64,000 bases of DNA from Psoroptes ovis (GCA_002943765.1 PQWQ01000027.1:372001-436000); one strand, 5' to 3'; positions 33,744 through 47,286 are shown, counted from the stretch's first letter. Notes: generated by a model not told the origin, from the sequence alone. A program made the numbers and translations.

Positions 33744-35001
33744 TAATTGATAAATAATCAATTTGAAAATTGTCCAGCATAAACAATATGTGAAACATGT
33801 GAAAAAATACAAAACACAAGCACACACCGCAGACACGCGTCTATCTGAAAAATAATTGTAATCAATGAATGAATCAATAAATCAATGAAAATTAAAATCA
33901 AAACAAAAATTTTAGTCAAAATACTTTTGTTCTAAAATTTTCATTTATTTATTTATTTACATTTCTAAGACTTTGACTCATTGAATTTGTGCTTTCAATG
34001 TTATGATTCGATTTATTGAAATGGTGAACAAAACCAAAATCAGATTTGATGCATCTTAAGACAATAATCATGGGAGCTTTTATTTGGAAAAAAAAAACAA
34101 TAATCTAACATCGATATAATGATTTTGAATATGATTTTCTACACACATATAAATAATGATCATATTATTTGTGCAATAAACAAATGATGAATAATGGTGA
34201 AAATATAGCAAAGTTTGAATTAAGGCGAAATTGAAAATTTTGTCTTATTTGTCCAGCGAATTTAAAATTTATTAATTCGATCGATTTGATTAATTGTTCA
34301 TTTATTTATTCATTCATTCATTTTGTTTGTTTGATTATTATATGTTTGATTGATTGGATTGAATGATTTGTAAAGTTTATTTATTCATTCGTTTGTTTGT
34401 TTACTGGTTTTATTTACTAACACTAAAATTGCCATTTGACCACAATATTTCAAAGAAAAATTGAACATTTGATTGACCACAATTGACGATGACATTTGGA
34501 AATGTATTATAATAATAATAAGTGGTTTGCTTCAGTTATAATGATAAGTGGTGTTTTGTTTTGTTTGTGTATATGTGTGTATGGGTTTGTGGTTATTTGT
34601 ATATAAAATGTGATTTAAATATATAATAAAATTGATACATTATCCATATATTTATATATATATTTGAGAGAAAGAGAGAAAAAAAATTGATAACTAATTG
34701 CAAATTAATAATAATAATCAATAACACAATAATAATAATTATAATAATGATAATTGATAATAATTAAAGATAAAAACTAAAACGAAAAAAAAAAAAAAAA
34801 CGAAGAACAGAAGAACGAGGGCAAAAACAATAGTGAAAATACAAGTTGTTGTTGTTTGTTTGTTGTTGCTGTTGCTGCTGCCTGTGGTTGTTTTTACTTT
34901 AAGGTTGTTGTTGCTGCTGATGTTTTGAAATTTTTCAAAATTTTTCAAGTTATTATTTATTCAATCAATATTTATATATCATCATTAACCCTTTTTTATC
35001 A
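33744..35001. other. 3' intergenic region between EI24 and Na/K-ATPase beta
   Basis: Two genes converge here. The sequence is AT-rich 3' UTR and spacer with GTTTG, ATTC and TAA runs. An AATAAA for the beta-subunit transcript lies at 34956-34961 (minus). An open frame at 34739-34948 (minus) is repeat-encoded and not supported. Confidence 0.55.
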
Positions 35002-36401
35002 TTAAAAACCATCAACTAATAATTCAAAATGAACACTACCTTCACGATCCATACGATTGTGTTTAATATTTTTTGCCCATGCTTTACATTCAACATTAAT
35101 CAAAATACCTGGTGTTGGTTTTTTGAAATGTACAAATACAAATGGTGATAAATAACCGGGTTGATTGGTGAATGGATAATATTTAAATTCAATTCCTTGT
35201 TGCGGGTAATATTCAATTTCACCAACATTTTCTTTATCGGCAGCATTCTATTTGGGAAAGAAAATAAAAAAATGATTAATTGAATATTCTTGGAAATTCA
35301 TTTTAAATGAAAAATTACTTCGCCTTCACAGGTAAAATAAATCAATTGACTGGCATTATTCGGTCGTGTTGGATAGCTTTTTCGTACAACATCTGGAACA
35401 TCTTTCAGTTCTTCATCACTGAATGCTTCAGGTTTCCAATTGAAAATCTATTAATAAATTGAGATCAATAAAAATATTCTTCATTTTAGATTTGAATTCC
35501 AAACCTTGTTCAATTTTATCAGCACACATGGATCACCACGTTGATAGCCAAAATGATTTTCTACCGAACATTGACTTGGAATGGAATTTATATCGAAATG
35601 ACAAAATTTTCCTTCACTAGCCATTTGATTATCGCCACAATTTTCAACATGTGCACCAGCATCGATACTTGATTTTTTGTATGCTGTTTTTTTTGGTGTG
35701 GTAAATCAAGACAATTAAGGTGTGATAAGAACAACATCATTAAATATTTAATGATAATCGAAAAAGCTTACGTTCTAAAAATTCTTGCAAGCTATCAGAC
35801 CAATATTTCCAGTTTTCTTCATTATTACCATTTTTGAACCAAATCAATGTACTATCAATATTTTCATCTTTTGGTCTTGGACGAAAACCAAGTCCTTTAA
35901 AAATAATGACGATAAAAGATAAAATGTTTATTGATTCAAATAAAAAAAAAAATGAAAAATTCTTAGATGTACCTGGATTAGCACCAATTCTACTTTCTTC
36001 CAATTGATATTTAGGTGCACGATAATCGATTGTTTGATAGAAAATCAATAACATTAATGCCCAAAATGCAGCCAAACATAGGTAAAAAATTATGTAGAAA
36101 ACGGTAATTTTGACTAGTTGAAAAAACAAAAATTTAAAAAAATACCATTAATACAGAGAGTAATATATGAAAAATATCAAATAATTAATGGAACAAGGAC
36201 ACATTAAGTATACATAATTATTGATAAATAAATAAATTGATTGAAGGACAACAAAAAAATTACAAATACATGATTTCATTACTTACACCAACTTCCACCA
36301 GTTCGGCCTAAAAATTGACCAGTTTCTGAATTCCATAAAAATTTACAAAATTTTTGCCAACCAGATTGTTTGTCACCATATTTATCATCTTTGTTTGCCA
36401 T
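35002..36401 (-). CDS. nrv: Na+/K+-ATPase beta subunit (nervana-like)
   Basis: A type II membrane glycoprotein that assembles with the catalytic alpha subunit for delivery to the plasma membrane. Six exons, 36401-36287, 36113-35973, 35894-35772, 35683-35505, 35447-35319 and 35247-35002, encode 310 residues, all phase-consistent. The cytosolic segment MANKDDKYGDKQSGWQKFCK is followed by FLGRTGGSW. The single membrane helix is ITVFYIIFYLCLAAFWALML. The family motif LGFRPRP follows ESRIGANPG. The ectodomain has six or more cysteines in three pairs (HVENCG/FCHFD; SQCSVENHFGYQRGDPCVLI; YFTCEGE...VECKAW) and sequons including NNAS. The C-terminal GSVHFELLVDG matches the conserved G.V.FEL tail. The length equals the family norm. 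A further non-coding 5' exon upstream is possible. Confidence 0.95.
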
Positions 36402-36666
36402 TTTTATGATTCTTCTTTAAATTTCTTCTTAAAATCTATTCAAAAAACTTTATTTCTAAGGAACAAAGAAAAATTGGAAAAAATTGATGAATGAATTAAT
36501 TGAAACTTTTTTCAACAAACAATACAATAGATGTCTTAGAAATAATGAAAAATGATCGATTGCCGAGAGTAAATCAAAGTTGAGCAATACTTATAGTCTT
36601 GAATTTTGGTACAATTTCAATTGAAGAATGAACTCTTTATTTCAAGTTTTCATAATTTTTTAAATC

Positions 36667-36723
36667 GAATTCAATTAGCCAAAAATTCGAATTTCGAATT
36701 CAATTGACAAAAATTCGAATTTC
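36667..36723. repeat. Tandem duplication of a 28-29 bp unit
   Basis: Two adjacent copies begin GAATTCAATT and end ATTCGAATTTC. They differ by AGCC versus GAC in the middle. Confidence 0.8.
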
Positions 36724-37381
36724 GAATTTCATGAAACTCAAGGGCCCGAACCTTTAAAAAAAACAAACCCGAAACTTTTTGCTTTGTTTTGTTTTTCGCC
36801 AAAACGACTAATTTATCATTGATTTATTGTTTCAATGCTCGTTTTTCTTATGGCAGATATTTGATTGAAAAAAAATGGTGAATACAAAAATAATCAAAAC
36901 TTACAGAAAAAATAAATAATCACCAATGAAAAAAATACACACAGAGACACACACTTAATGTAAAATCAATGTAAAAATTTTGATGAAGAAATGATTAAAT
37001 GAATTGAAATGATTAAATGAATGAAGCAACAAAACAAAATTAAACCAAAATCAAATCATTGAACAAGTAAAAAACCAAAAACACAAAGCCAAAGCCAATT
37101 TAAGGATCAACAAAGCAATGAATGAATGAAGAAGTAAAGAAAATGATTGGGGATTTTCAAGCTTGTATTTATTTATATTTGAATGTTGAATTGATTGAAA
37201 TCAAATCAAATTGAATTGAATTGTGAATTGATGATAATGTTGAAGATGATGAAAAGGACAAATACACTGCAATACTACACTTTGAATTTTTTTTTTTTTT
37301 TTTGTAAATGTGAATGCATGCAATAATTATATATATGTGTTTCGATGTATATGTGTGTGATTACCAAGTATTTTTAAAAAA

Positions 37382-37466
37382 TATTAGTACTGTCCGAAAA
37401 GTTCATTCGGCTTAATCAATAGAGTTGTTCATGAAAATCGGCCAAAATTTTCCGGACAACCTAGTA
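37382..37466 (-). mobile_element. Hairpin MITE family 1, copy 16 (type A)
   Basis: The left end TATTAGTACTGTCCGAAAAG carries a small change. The interior TTCGGCTTAATCAATAGAG is type A reversed. The right end is TTTTCCGGACAACCTAGTA. First copy after the element-free gene block. Confidence 0.85.
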
Positions 37467-38642
37467 TTTTGAAAAAAATTGCTAGAATTTTGTCCATGTT
37501 TTTTCTATCAATGCTACTACACACACACACACACATGTATTTTGCAATATATTTTGACGAATATTTTTTTCTTTCAATCACGCAGTCATAGTCTATGAAT
37601 TTTTTCAAAAAACTCCATTGAAGCTGTCTCTTTTCGTGTGAAAATCAATAAAAATTGCCCGAGACAGACACGGGCAATGGCAAGTTTTAAGCAACAAAAT
37701 AAAGACGAAAATTTAAGGGCATAACCTTTGAAGCAGCAAAACTACTAGCATTTAAAAAAATTGAATGAATAAATATTATTATTTCAACATATTACCACAC
37801 CACTGTTTTGTGCTGTTTTATTTATCAAAGTTGTTGTTTTCGTTTGATCAATGTTAAATGAAATGCATTGAATTTCGAATGTTTTTATAAGTCTATGAGC
37901 AGCAATACTTCAATGTTTATTAGTCTTATTTGTGTGCACACACACACACAAACACAAACAATTATTAATTCAGTTAGCTCAACTATAGCTTTGATGTATG
38001 CTTTTGGGCTAAAATGTTCACTTGTTCATACAGCTTTAAGTGTATGTGTTCAGGCTTTAAATGTATGTTATTGCGGACGCTAAAAGGACATTTAAACAAT
38101 TTTCAAAATACACACAAATTGAATGAATGAATGAATGAATGGTTGAAATCGTCGTCGAATCAATACATAACAACGGTGGAATCAATTTCAAGCTGAATTC
38201 ATTGAAAATGATCGGCGCAAACTCTTAAAGATGATAACTTGGTTGTGTTGGTTAGAACTGATTAATATTTGAATTCAAATTCAAATTAAAAATCAAAATA
38301 ACGATGATTTTTTGATTCAATTCCTTCAATTACCAGTATGAAATGATTGTTTTTTGTCATAAAAAACAATGAAATTTTCAGTCAATTACACTTATGTCAT
38401 GTCATGTTACACGCAGATAAATAAATTTGTAGGTGTTTTTTCAAAAGCTTTCATTTTTAGAAAAATAAAATAAATTAAATCAATTAATAAATCTTAAATC
38501 CAAAGTAATAAAAATGATGATGATCAAATCAGATAATGATTTAGTGTTTCTCTACATGGCAGTGTAATATAACAATTTCAAAATTGTATCATTAAATCAA
38601 TGATTTAATGAGATTATAACTTCTACCTTATAATTAACAAAG

Positions 38643-38665
38643 CTCTCTCTCTCTCTCTCTCTCTC
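38643..38665. repeat. (CT)n microsatellite
   Basis: An uninterrupted CT dinucleotide run of about 23 bp. Confidence 0.9.
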
Positions 38666-38960
38666 GACATTCACCGGAATCTCATAATTACGCTTACGAA
38701 TTCAATGATTTGTTCCCGATGTCAAATTGTCAATGATTATTCGGGTATTTTTTGATTGTTTTTGATTTAAATTATCGTAATGTTAATCCTTTTGCTTGGA
38801 AGGTCGAACATGTAATAATCGGGGATAATGAATTCTTGGCCATGTTCATTTCATGTCAATTCACTCAATGTATCAATGTTTAATGCGATAATAAGCTTCG
38901 TATGTTTACCGATTACGTGCTATTGCTTTAAAAAGGATTAATTAAAGCAACGGATTTAAT

Positions 38961-39049
38961 TATTTCGATTGTCCGCAAAGTTTTTGCCGATTATATCGCA
39001 GGGAAATCATTCAGAAAAATCGGCAAGAATTTTTCGGACAACCTTATTA
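38961..39049 (+). mobile_element. Hairpin MITE family 1, copy 17 (type B)
   Basis: TATTTCGATTGTCCGCAAAG and ATTTTTCGGACAACCTTATTA. The interior GATTATATCGCAGGGAAATC is type B. The left terminus is the more eroded. Confidence 0.82.
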
Positions 39050-39451
39050 CATTCGATGAATTAATTATTTTTAAAAATAATTAAATAAAATGAAAATAAT
39101 GATCAACATAATTAAATACAAGTCAAATATCATCGAATGACAATATTTGTTCCGTTTTTTTTCGGCTTTATTTCGGCCGTAAATCAAATTATAAATTATC
39201 TTATCATCATCATTTACTCACATTCGAATATGAATGAATGAATGAATGATTGAATGACAGGCTAATAATAAACCAATGGGAAAATGATTGAATAAATAAA
39301 TAAACAATAAATGGGAAAATTTCCCAAGTGATAATCATCAATTTATATGGCTTAATTGATACATTAATTTCTTAATTTTTTCTGGAGATAAGTTTTATGA
39401 ATTTATGATTATTTTGAAGAAATCATTAAGATAAATGTAGCAAATCGAATG

Positions 39452-39538
39452 TACTGTGTTGCCCGAAAAGTTTTTACCGATTTTCAAATGTTTTTCAATC
39501 GGTAAATCGGCAATGACTTTCCGGACAACCCCCAATAC
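39452..39538 (+). mobile_element. Hairpin MITE family 1, copy 18 (type C)
   Basis: TACTGTGTTGCCCGAAAAG and CTTTCCGGACAACCCCCAATA. The interior TGTTTTTCAATCGGTAAATC is type C. Confidence 0.82.
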
Positions 39539-40437
39539 ATTCAATCCAATAAAAATAGATCAACGATTTAAAAAAAATCAATTTCCAAAATCATGAAAAA
39601 TTGAATTTATTCATAGAAAAAAATGACAAGATTTTAAATCAAATTTTAGACAAAATAATCATAAAAAATTCAAATTAAAATCAAACAAATCTCAAGTCAA
39701 TTATTAAAAATTCGAGGCAAAATCAGTCAATTTCAATTGGTTTTTGATTCGGTAGGAACATTTGAAATTGAATGAATTTTAAAAAATTGAAATCTGAATA
39801 AATTTTAACCGGTGAGAAATTTGAAAATTCAAAGGCAACAACGTGTAGTTTTGATAAATGGTGTGTAAATATACACATGTCAAATGCATAATTTTGATTT
39901 TTGTAAATTTTAGTCGATGTTTTTTACTGGGTGGTTGAGACTAGAGATTTATGTTCAGGTTCAAAATTTTCCAACATTCGAAAATTTGAATAACTTGTTT
40001 TATGTCCAATGTTCAATAAATGGATGGCCACGTTTGATTAAGATATCGACTAGATAGTGTTTTTCCGAAGATAATTCGTGAGAATCGAAGGCATTCGTGA
40101 TTAGATTAGATTGAATTTTTTGAAAAAAATATGAAATATTAAAGATGATAATATCTGGTATAATAATATCGATGATAATTTTAAAAATTTTATCACAGGT
40201 CAAAAAAATTCAAAAAAAAAAATTTAAATTTTTCATCTCATGTGAAATCTTTGTGTATCTTTAAGATGTTTAAGATGTTTAAGATTGATAAATGATGATC
40301 CATTGGTGATCCATTGATGAATCAATGAATGGTAAATAGTTGATGAAAGTCAATACATTTGTCCATCGATTTTTTCCAGCTCTTTCGAATTCCATTTGTT
40401 GCCATTATTTTGAATTAAGATTCTTTTTCGATTAATT

Positions 40438-43400
40438 TCAATACCGAGGAATTTGATTTGTTTGATTTATAAGAGGAAAATAGACTAGAAAAGTAAATAA
40501 AGTCAGAAAAATTCAAAAAATTATAATGAGAATTATACATACAAGACAATGGAACCAATGGTTGTGGCATTGCAAATGCTTGCGGATGATGATGATGATG
40601 AGGATGTTGTGGATGATGTGCATGAGCATGATGTCCAGGATGATGATGATATGCAGCAGCAGCAGCTGCTGCAGCATATGCTGCTGCTGCTGCCGCTGCA
40701 TTCGAATTTGGATGTGTCAATGAAACCGGTGGTATCGCTGATGATGACAATGATGATGATGATGCTGGTGTTGATGATGCCGATGATGATAGTGAGGATG
40801 TGGATGTTAAACCATGATATAATGGCGCGCCATTTTTATCGAATGCTGGACGTTTTGTCATCGGATATGCACCGGGAATCTATTTTTTTGGAAAAAAAAA
40901 TTGGAGAAAAATCAATTAAATCATAGAAAATTAAATAATAATAAAGAAAATCGAGACCATCACTAAATCATCATTCGATTCTCGTGCACGTTTGCGTCCA
41001 ATAGTAGTAGAATTAGCGGCAACAGCAGATACGGCTGCAATATTAGCTACAGCAGCAGTAGCAGCCGAATTAGCAGCATCATTGATCGAGGTAGCAGTCG
41101 TGACCTCCTTTAATTTTGAAGACTGATGACATTCGATATTGTTGTCAATCAAACATTATGAGTAGATCCATTTGATTAAGATCATAATAATAATCATTAT
41201 CATCATTATCATCAGGTACAAGCCATTCAATAATTGAGAAAAATAAAAAGAGAACCAAGAAACAAGCATTATTCGAAAGCCACATAAATCACAGGGAAAA
41301 AAATGAAAGATAAAATTTTCAAAATTAGTTAAATCGGATGATTTTAAAGACAAAATTATGTATTCGTGTGTGGGTGTGTAATGGTGTAATGGTGTGCTTC
41401 TATTGTTGTTATTGTACACGATGACATTCATAACTTTTGATCGTACCTCAATAGCGTTACCATTATAAGCATTATTATTATTAATTCCATTCGATGTTTC
41501 AATACCATTTGTTGGACGGATTTTATTCAAATTATTTGTTGGCGAAATCGTTGATGATGATGATGACACCGTTGTTGCAATCGGTACTGTCGTCGATGAT
41601 GATGTGTTTGTTGTTGTCGCAACCTTTATCGGTGCTGTTGTTGCAGAATTTTGTGTAATTTGTGTTATCGATAATGATGATGTGGACGATGATGATGGTA
41701 ATTGTAATTGTGTTGGTGATGGTGGTACTATTGCTTGATGCATTGATGATGATGATGGCGCTGGTGGTGGTGGTGGTGTAATACAAAATGAACGAAATTG
41801 TTTCGGTGCCATTAACATTGCAGCGGCTGCTGCAGCTGCAGCTGCCGGTGATTGATAAGCAGCTGTACCGTAAGCAGCAGCAGCAGCGGATGAAGCGGCA
41901 GCTATTGCGGACAAATTTGTCAAATAAGGATTCGGTGCCTATTTCAGAGAAGAAAAATTCAATTTTCAAGTAAAATTCATTTTTTCAATGAGGTTCAATT
42001 CTTTGGAAAATAATTCTGATTTTTAAAAATAATCGATATCCTTTAATATCCTCATACACAAACGACACTCTCAAACACAAATCAAAGCTTACCTTCAATG
42101 ACAATGGATTTGAATTAATCAATAATGAACCATTATTCAAAGCATGCGGATTCAAAATGGAAGCCATTGATGATTCATTTATCATTTTATTATGGTTATT
42201 AATTGCATTTCCATTCAAAATCAATGATGATATTGGATTATTATTATTAATATTATTATTGATATTATTATTATTATTAATGTTAATATTATTATTATTT
42301 AAATTATTTAAATTAATACAAGAAGAAGGAATGGGAAATGTTGTCGCTGTTGTTGATGCTGTTGCTGTTGCGGCGGATGGAAAATGCATAAAATGTTGTG
42401 GTGTTTGTTGCTGTTGCTGTGATTGCTGCTGTTGTTGTTTAACAACATTATTCAAAATATTAATTCTTTGTAATGTATTCAATGCAATCGAATTAGATGA
42501 TGTTATCGAGCCAATCTTTGTTTGAATGTTAATTGTGATTATGTAATTGATCATCAACAGCAAGACACATAGAGCAATAAAAGGCATGCAATGCATTAAA
42601 AAAAAATAAGAAAAACGTAATTATTAGTTCAATTTAGATTCAAATTATCATCGAATGACATCATTAAATAACGAATCAATGATCACACACACAAAATGCG
42701 GACAAAATCGTGGTTACTTCGGATGAAAATTTATGGGCAAAAAATTCAGAGCAGGCAATAATAGCTACATGCAACATTTGTTTTTGATGCTTGATGTGGA
42801 TTGTGTCATTTCACAATTTTTAATTTTATTTTTTCTCAAAAATTTACATTAATTTTCAATGACTTATTTTTTTTGACTAAAATTCTATTTTTGCATTCGT
42901 TTATTCACTCATTTATTTATTTGTCATATTCTCATTATTTATATTTATTTAGGTTGTCCGAAAAGTTTTGGCCGATTTTCATTTGGCAACTCTATCGGGA
43001 TTAAGCGGAATGAACTTTTCGGACAACCAGAATATTATCATTATTATTATTATCATAACGCTGACAGCAAATTAATTTTGAATGTTGCATTTTGCAATTT
43101 TTTGCTTGTCAAAATATAGTAAAAAAATCAACCAAAAAACAACCAAAAGTAAAAACAACCCAAAAAATAACAAAAAATTAATGATCAAAAATGAGCATCA
43201 TCAAAAAAACGAAAATGAAATAATTTAAATGTTTATTTTTATGATTATTTTGATTATTTTTAATTAGAATTTCACTCATTCATATTGCGTTCATAGAGAA
43301 TTGATGCGTTTAAATTTTTGAAAAAAATAAATGGAAGCGAATCATCCATACATATTCAACTTATTCATACACACATGAATTGACTGAAGAATTTTCAAGA

Positions 43401-43970
43401 ATTTCAAAAGTTATTTTAAACTATAGTTTTAAAATTTTTTGATTTTTGATTTGAAATCATCGTATACATACCATTGGTAATTGGCCAGCAGCTAAAACAG
43501 CAGCCGTAGTAGAAAATGGTGATACTTGATGATGATGTAATAGTGCATTTTTTAATGCTAAATTATTTTTACCATTAATGATTAGCTGTTCTTTTAAATG
43601 TTTTGGTGGATGAAAATATTTGCATGGAGGTTTTTCACGATTACATCTTCCCTGTGTGTGTTCGAAGGTTATAGATTTTTAAAAGAGAAGAGGAAAAAAT
43701 TTTGAGGAATAAATTCATGAATTCATAGGTTTGAAGGATAAATACCTTTATCGAATCATAACAAGCAATCACTCGACCATTTTGTATTTCAACATTTGGC
43801 CCTGGATGAGCAAATTTACATTCATTATCTGAACGTTGACATTTATTACGTTGAAATTCTCGACAAACTTCCAGCTGTAGCCAACGTGAATCTTTAACAT
43901 TATTATTTAGTATTGGATTCAAATGATGATGATGTGGATGATGATGATGGGGATGTGGATGTAATGACAT
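40438..43970 (-). CDS. mbl: Muscleblind (MBNL-type) CCCH zinc-finger RNA-binding splicing factor
   Basis: A regulator of alternative splicing that binds YGCY RNA motifs. Exons in order are 43970-43746, 43651-43472, 42515-42093, 41938-41447, 41122-40964, 40879-40543 and a tentative last exon 40484-40438 (about 620 residues). The tandem fingers are C36-x7-C44-x6-C51-x3-H55 (CREFQRNKCQRSDNECKFAH) and C70-x7-C78-x6-C85-x3-H89. They sit in the diagnostic context DSRWLQLEVCREF...HPGPNVEIQNGRVIACYDSI...GRCNREKPPCKYFHPPKHLK. As in insects there is one finger pair only. The rest is low-complexity Asn/Ala/Ser/Thr with a conserved basic PMTKRPAFDKNG block and IGRKRARESNDD. The fingers and first two exons are certain. 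The 41122 and 40964 boundaries and the C-terminus are tentative. Confidence 0.9.
42516..43471 (-). other. mbl: Muscleblind intron 2
   Basis: This intron separates the zinc-finger exons from the low-complexity C-terminal exons. The donor is ATG|GTATGT at 43471. The first AG after a long pyrimidine-rich stretch sets the acceptor at 42516. It contains hairpin copy 19. Confidence 0.65.
42946..43034 (+). mobile_element. Hairpin MITE family 1, copy 19 (type A)
   Basis: ATTTAGGTTGTCCGAAAAG and GAACTTTTCGGACAACCAGA. The interior CAACTCTATCGGGATTAAGC is type A with a 2-base insertion. It lies inside muscleblind intron 2. Confidence 0.84.
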
Positions 43971-44977
43971 TTTTGTATATTTGAATTATTATTTTATGAT
44001 TATTTGAATTAAAAAATGATTCAGTTGAACGATAATTGTTGAATTTCGGCGATATTATTGAATTTCGATGATATTTTGATGAAGATTTCAATGTAAATTA
44101 CGAAAAACAGAATAAAAAGCACCAAAGGTGATTGGTTTAATAATATTTGAAATAATTAATCACAAATCAAATCGGGGCATGAAAAAAAATCACACACAAA
44201 AATGCATATTAAAACATTTGGAAAATCACGAATTGAATGCAGCCAAAATAAATAAATGCAGCCAGAAACAAATGCAACAAATGATAATTTTGAAAATCGT
44301 ATTTATTCAAATGCAGATTGGTCACAATTGTAGTAAAAAATCAAAAATTGTTGATTTTCAATGTTTTTTCGGTGTTTTTTTTTTTTTTTTTTTTTTGATT
44401 CGAAATTTCACAAATTATCATCATCATAAGAAGAACATGGTAAAATGCAAACATAGCATAGACACAGACACACGAACAAACAAACGATTTAATTTAAATT
44501 TGAATTTATTCAGTCAAAATGAATTTATTCAAAATGAATGAAATGCACACAAATCACAAATTATTTGCAAAAAGCATTTGTAAAAGGCATCGAAATAAAG
44601 GTGCACTGAATTTATTTTTGAATTTTTATTTTTCAAATTCTTTTGAATTCTTAAATATTTCATATCACAATTCAATGAAACTTATAAAATTTTAAAGAAT
44701 ATTGCATAGGCTTATAGCTTATTGGGTGTGTGTTAGTATTGAGTAAAATAAGTAATAAATAAGTAATGTTCAAGTGTAATCAACAAATGAATGCATTAAA
44801 ATGGATGCTTGTAGTTTGTTTGTAGCTTAGTTTGTATGAAGCTTGCTTGCTGGTCTTTAAAATAAAATGAATTGTGGGTGTATTACTGTATTATTTATTG
44901 TTGCAGTTGTTCAAGACGATGTTTAGCACACACACACACACACACAAAATGCAAAGAATATATTCAAAGATATTCAT

Positions 44978-44978
<1 letters not shown>

Positions 44979-45017
<39 letters not shown>
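44979..45017. repeat. Poly-A tract (39 bp)
   Basis: The longest mononucleotide run in the window, with no identifiable retroposon body beside it. Confidence 0.95.
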
Positions 45018-45018
<1 letters not shown>

Positions 45019-46401
45019 AAGTAACAAAATGTAAGAATATTCTTTTTCCAAGTAAAATTAAAGTAAACTATGGAAGAATATCATTCATTCACTGTGTTTA
45101 ATGGGCAGCAGATCATTTCATAAATTCAATATTTTGGTATTTTACATGTATTTTGAATAGCAGCAGCAGCAGCAACAGTAGCATCAGCAATAACATTAAA
45201 ATAAATGAATAATTTAAAATTAGTTTTTTTTTGCAGCAAAAATATCAAATAAATTCAAATAGCGATCATCATCGTTATATGCATCATATATGAAGGCAAT
45301 CTGGTTCTGTGTTGATTTCAAAATTCAAATCAATCGAATCAATGATCATCACCGTATTCGATTTCACACATAGACCTTAATATAAAAATCGTTTTTTGGT
45401 TGATTTAATGACTTTCATTGATTGATTATTGATTAATCATTGATTGAATTATCATTGAATTGAATTGTTGAATGTGAATGCAAAAATATAAAGCACTGAA
45501 AACAAAATAATTTGAAGCAAATCATATAAAAAAAAACAAACATTCAAATTTAGCAAATTTCAAATAGCAATTAATCTGTTTGATTAATTAAAGGGTTAAT
45601 TTGATTGATTTTATTTTAATGATTTGTACAAGCACACTCACAAACACACACGTACAAACTTGATAATATAATTATTATTCATTTATCACACAGTTATTGG
45701 ATTAATTAATTCATTTGTTGATTGGTTGATTAGTTGATCGATTCGATTATCGAATTATTGAATCATAGGAACAGGGTTTTGGGACCAGAAAAAAATGAGA
45801 TAAAATTAATTTTTGATTAGTTATTTAAGCGTCATAAGCCAAGATTAATCAATTTGAACTGTATTTCAAAGCCACAGATATGACTGGAATTTAAAAATTC
45901 TGAAAAATTGATTTTTGAATCAAATTCAATGTTGTATAATGATCATAAAGAAATGTTCTTCGTCATCATCATCTATGTACTGTCTTACCACCACGAATTG
46001 CCCTAAGAACTACGGTTAAGAATTGCCATTTGTTCATACTCCCTCCATCATAAGGCTTCGATGATCATCATCGTCATCATTTGCTGGTGATGATCATCAA
46101 AACAACGTCAGAATCTATTTCATTCATTCATTTAAAACAGATTTTTTTTTTGGCAAAGATCAGCGAAATAATCTTCGAAAGAAACGTAATTTTCATATAA
46201 ACAAATTGTACAGTTTTCAATGTTTGGAATAATTATTTCGACCAGAAATAAATAAAAATAAATCGTTTACTATCAATGTGATCATAGAAATCCTATGAAT
46301 CTATTCTTTGTACAATCATTCTGAAAGCTAAAACATCGAGAGAATATATGCTTCAAAAGCAAAGCAAAAATACACGAATCAAATCATAAATGTGTATGGT
46401 G

Positions 46402-46487
46402 TATTAGGTTGTCCGAAAAGTTCTTGCCGATTTTCACGATTATTTTTCACGATATGATCGGCAAAAACTTTCCGGACAACCTGTAAT
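46402..46487 (-). mobile_element. Hairpin MITE family 1, copy 20 (type B)
   Basis: TATTAGGTTGTCCGAAAAG and CTTTCCGGACAACCTGTAATA. The interior CACGATATGATCGGC is type B reversed. Confidence 0.86.
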
Positions 46488-47286
46488 ATAACTTTGCCCT
46501 AGATGAAGACGAATATGCATATGGTTAATTATCATTGACTGGTTGATGATGGGTGTGGGTGTTTTATTTATATTTCATGAAAAAATGACTATGAAATAGT
46601 TTGACAGAATTCATTCATTCATGGATATTTCACATTCAGATATGGCTTATGGTTATAGCTTGAGCGATCTTTGTCAATTTACAGAAAATGAACTTACCCT
46701 TGTTTGAAATCAAAAAAAGTCAATCAGAATTCCAAAGGTTGAACCTTTTGATATTTAAAGGCACAAAAATTTAAAGGTTCATTTCCCATTTGAATCGTAT
46801 GAATCACATGTTTTATGCTCGTCACCATTGATGATCAATCAAAGGTTTAAACCCGTTGAATTGTTGACAATTAAAGTCTCATCATCAATCGAATGATAAT
46901 TAATGAGTTAATTTCATTCGTAATTACAAATTCTTTATTTATTTACATGATTAAATTGTTTCAATGAATCAAATATTTTTGAAATATTGGTGAAAAAACT
47001 GACTTGATTGGTGAATGATTTGTCAACACACAGAAAATATATAAATCGAAAACAAATAAAATTATTTATTTTTGTCGTCATTCAATGCACATTGAAATGA
47101 AATGCAATTTCACTATTTTCTTGGTTGGCTTTTTTTCACATAATAAACGCATTATAATAAAGCAATCAGTCATATTGCCATCGATGATAATAATAATAAT
47201 AATAATAACAAATGAATAAATGCAGCAAAACAAGGATAATTGAATGGTTGTTGTTGTTTGCTGTAAAGGAAAAAAAAACGACAAAT

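Larger units (their letters stand above)
36402..40437. other. Intergenic region between Na/K-ATPase beta and muscleblind
   Basis: About 4 kb with no supported gene. It contains three hairpin elements (37382, 38961, 39452), a (CT)n tract at 38643-38665, CA repeats at 37512-37533 and 37937-37951, and a duplicated 29-bp unit at 36667-36723. The left end should include the nrv promoter. The right end should include the muscleblind 3' UTR if the gene stops at 40438. Confidence 0.55.

Noticed and set aside
35740..36129. Apparent 129-residue single-frame protein in the Na/K-ATPase beta locus
   Set aside because: It reads through an intron with stop-free frame; the true product uses exons 36113-35973 and 35894-35772.
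44128..44541. 137-codon plus-strand frame upstream of muscleblind
   Set aside because: Includes a poly-T-encoded Phe run and Lys/Asn-rich sequence with no conserved feature; no splice context.
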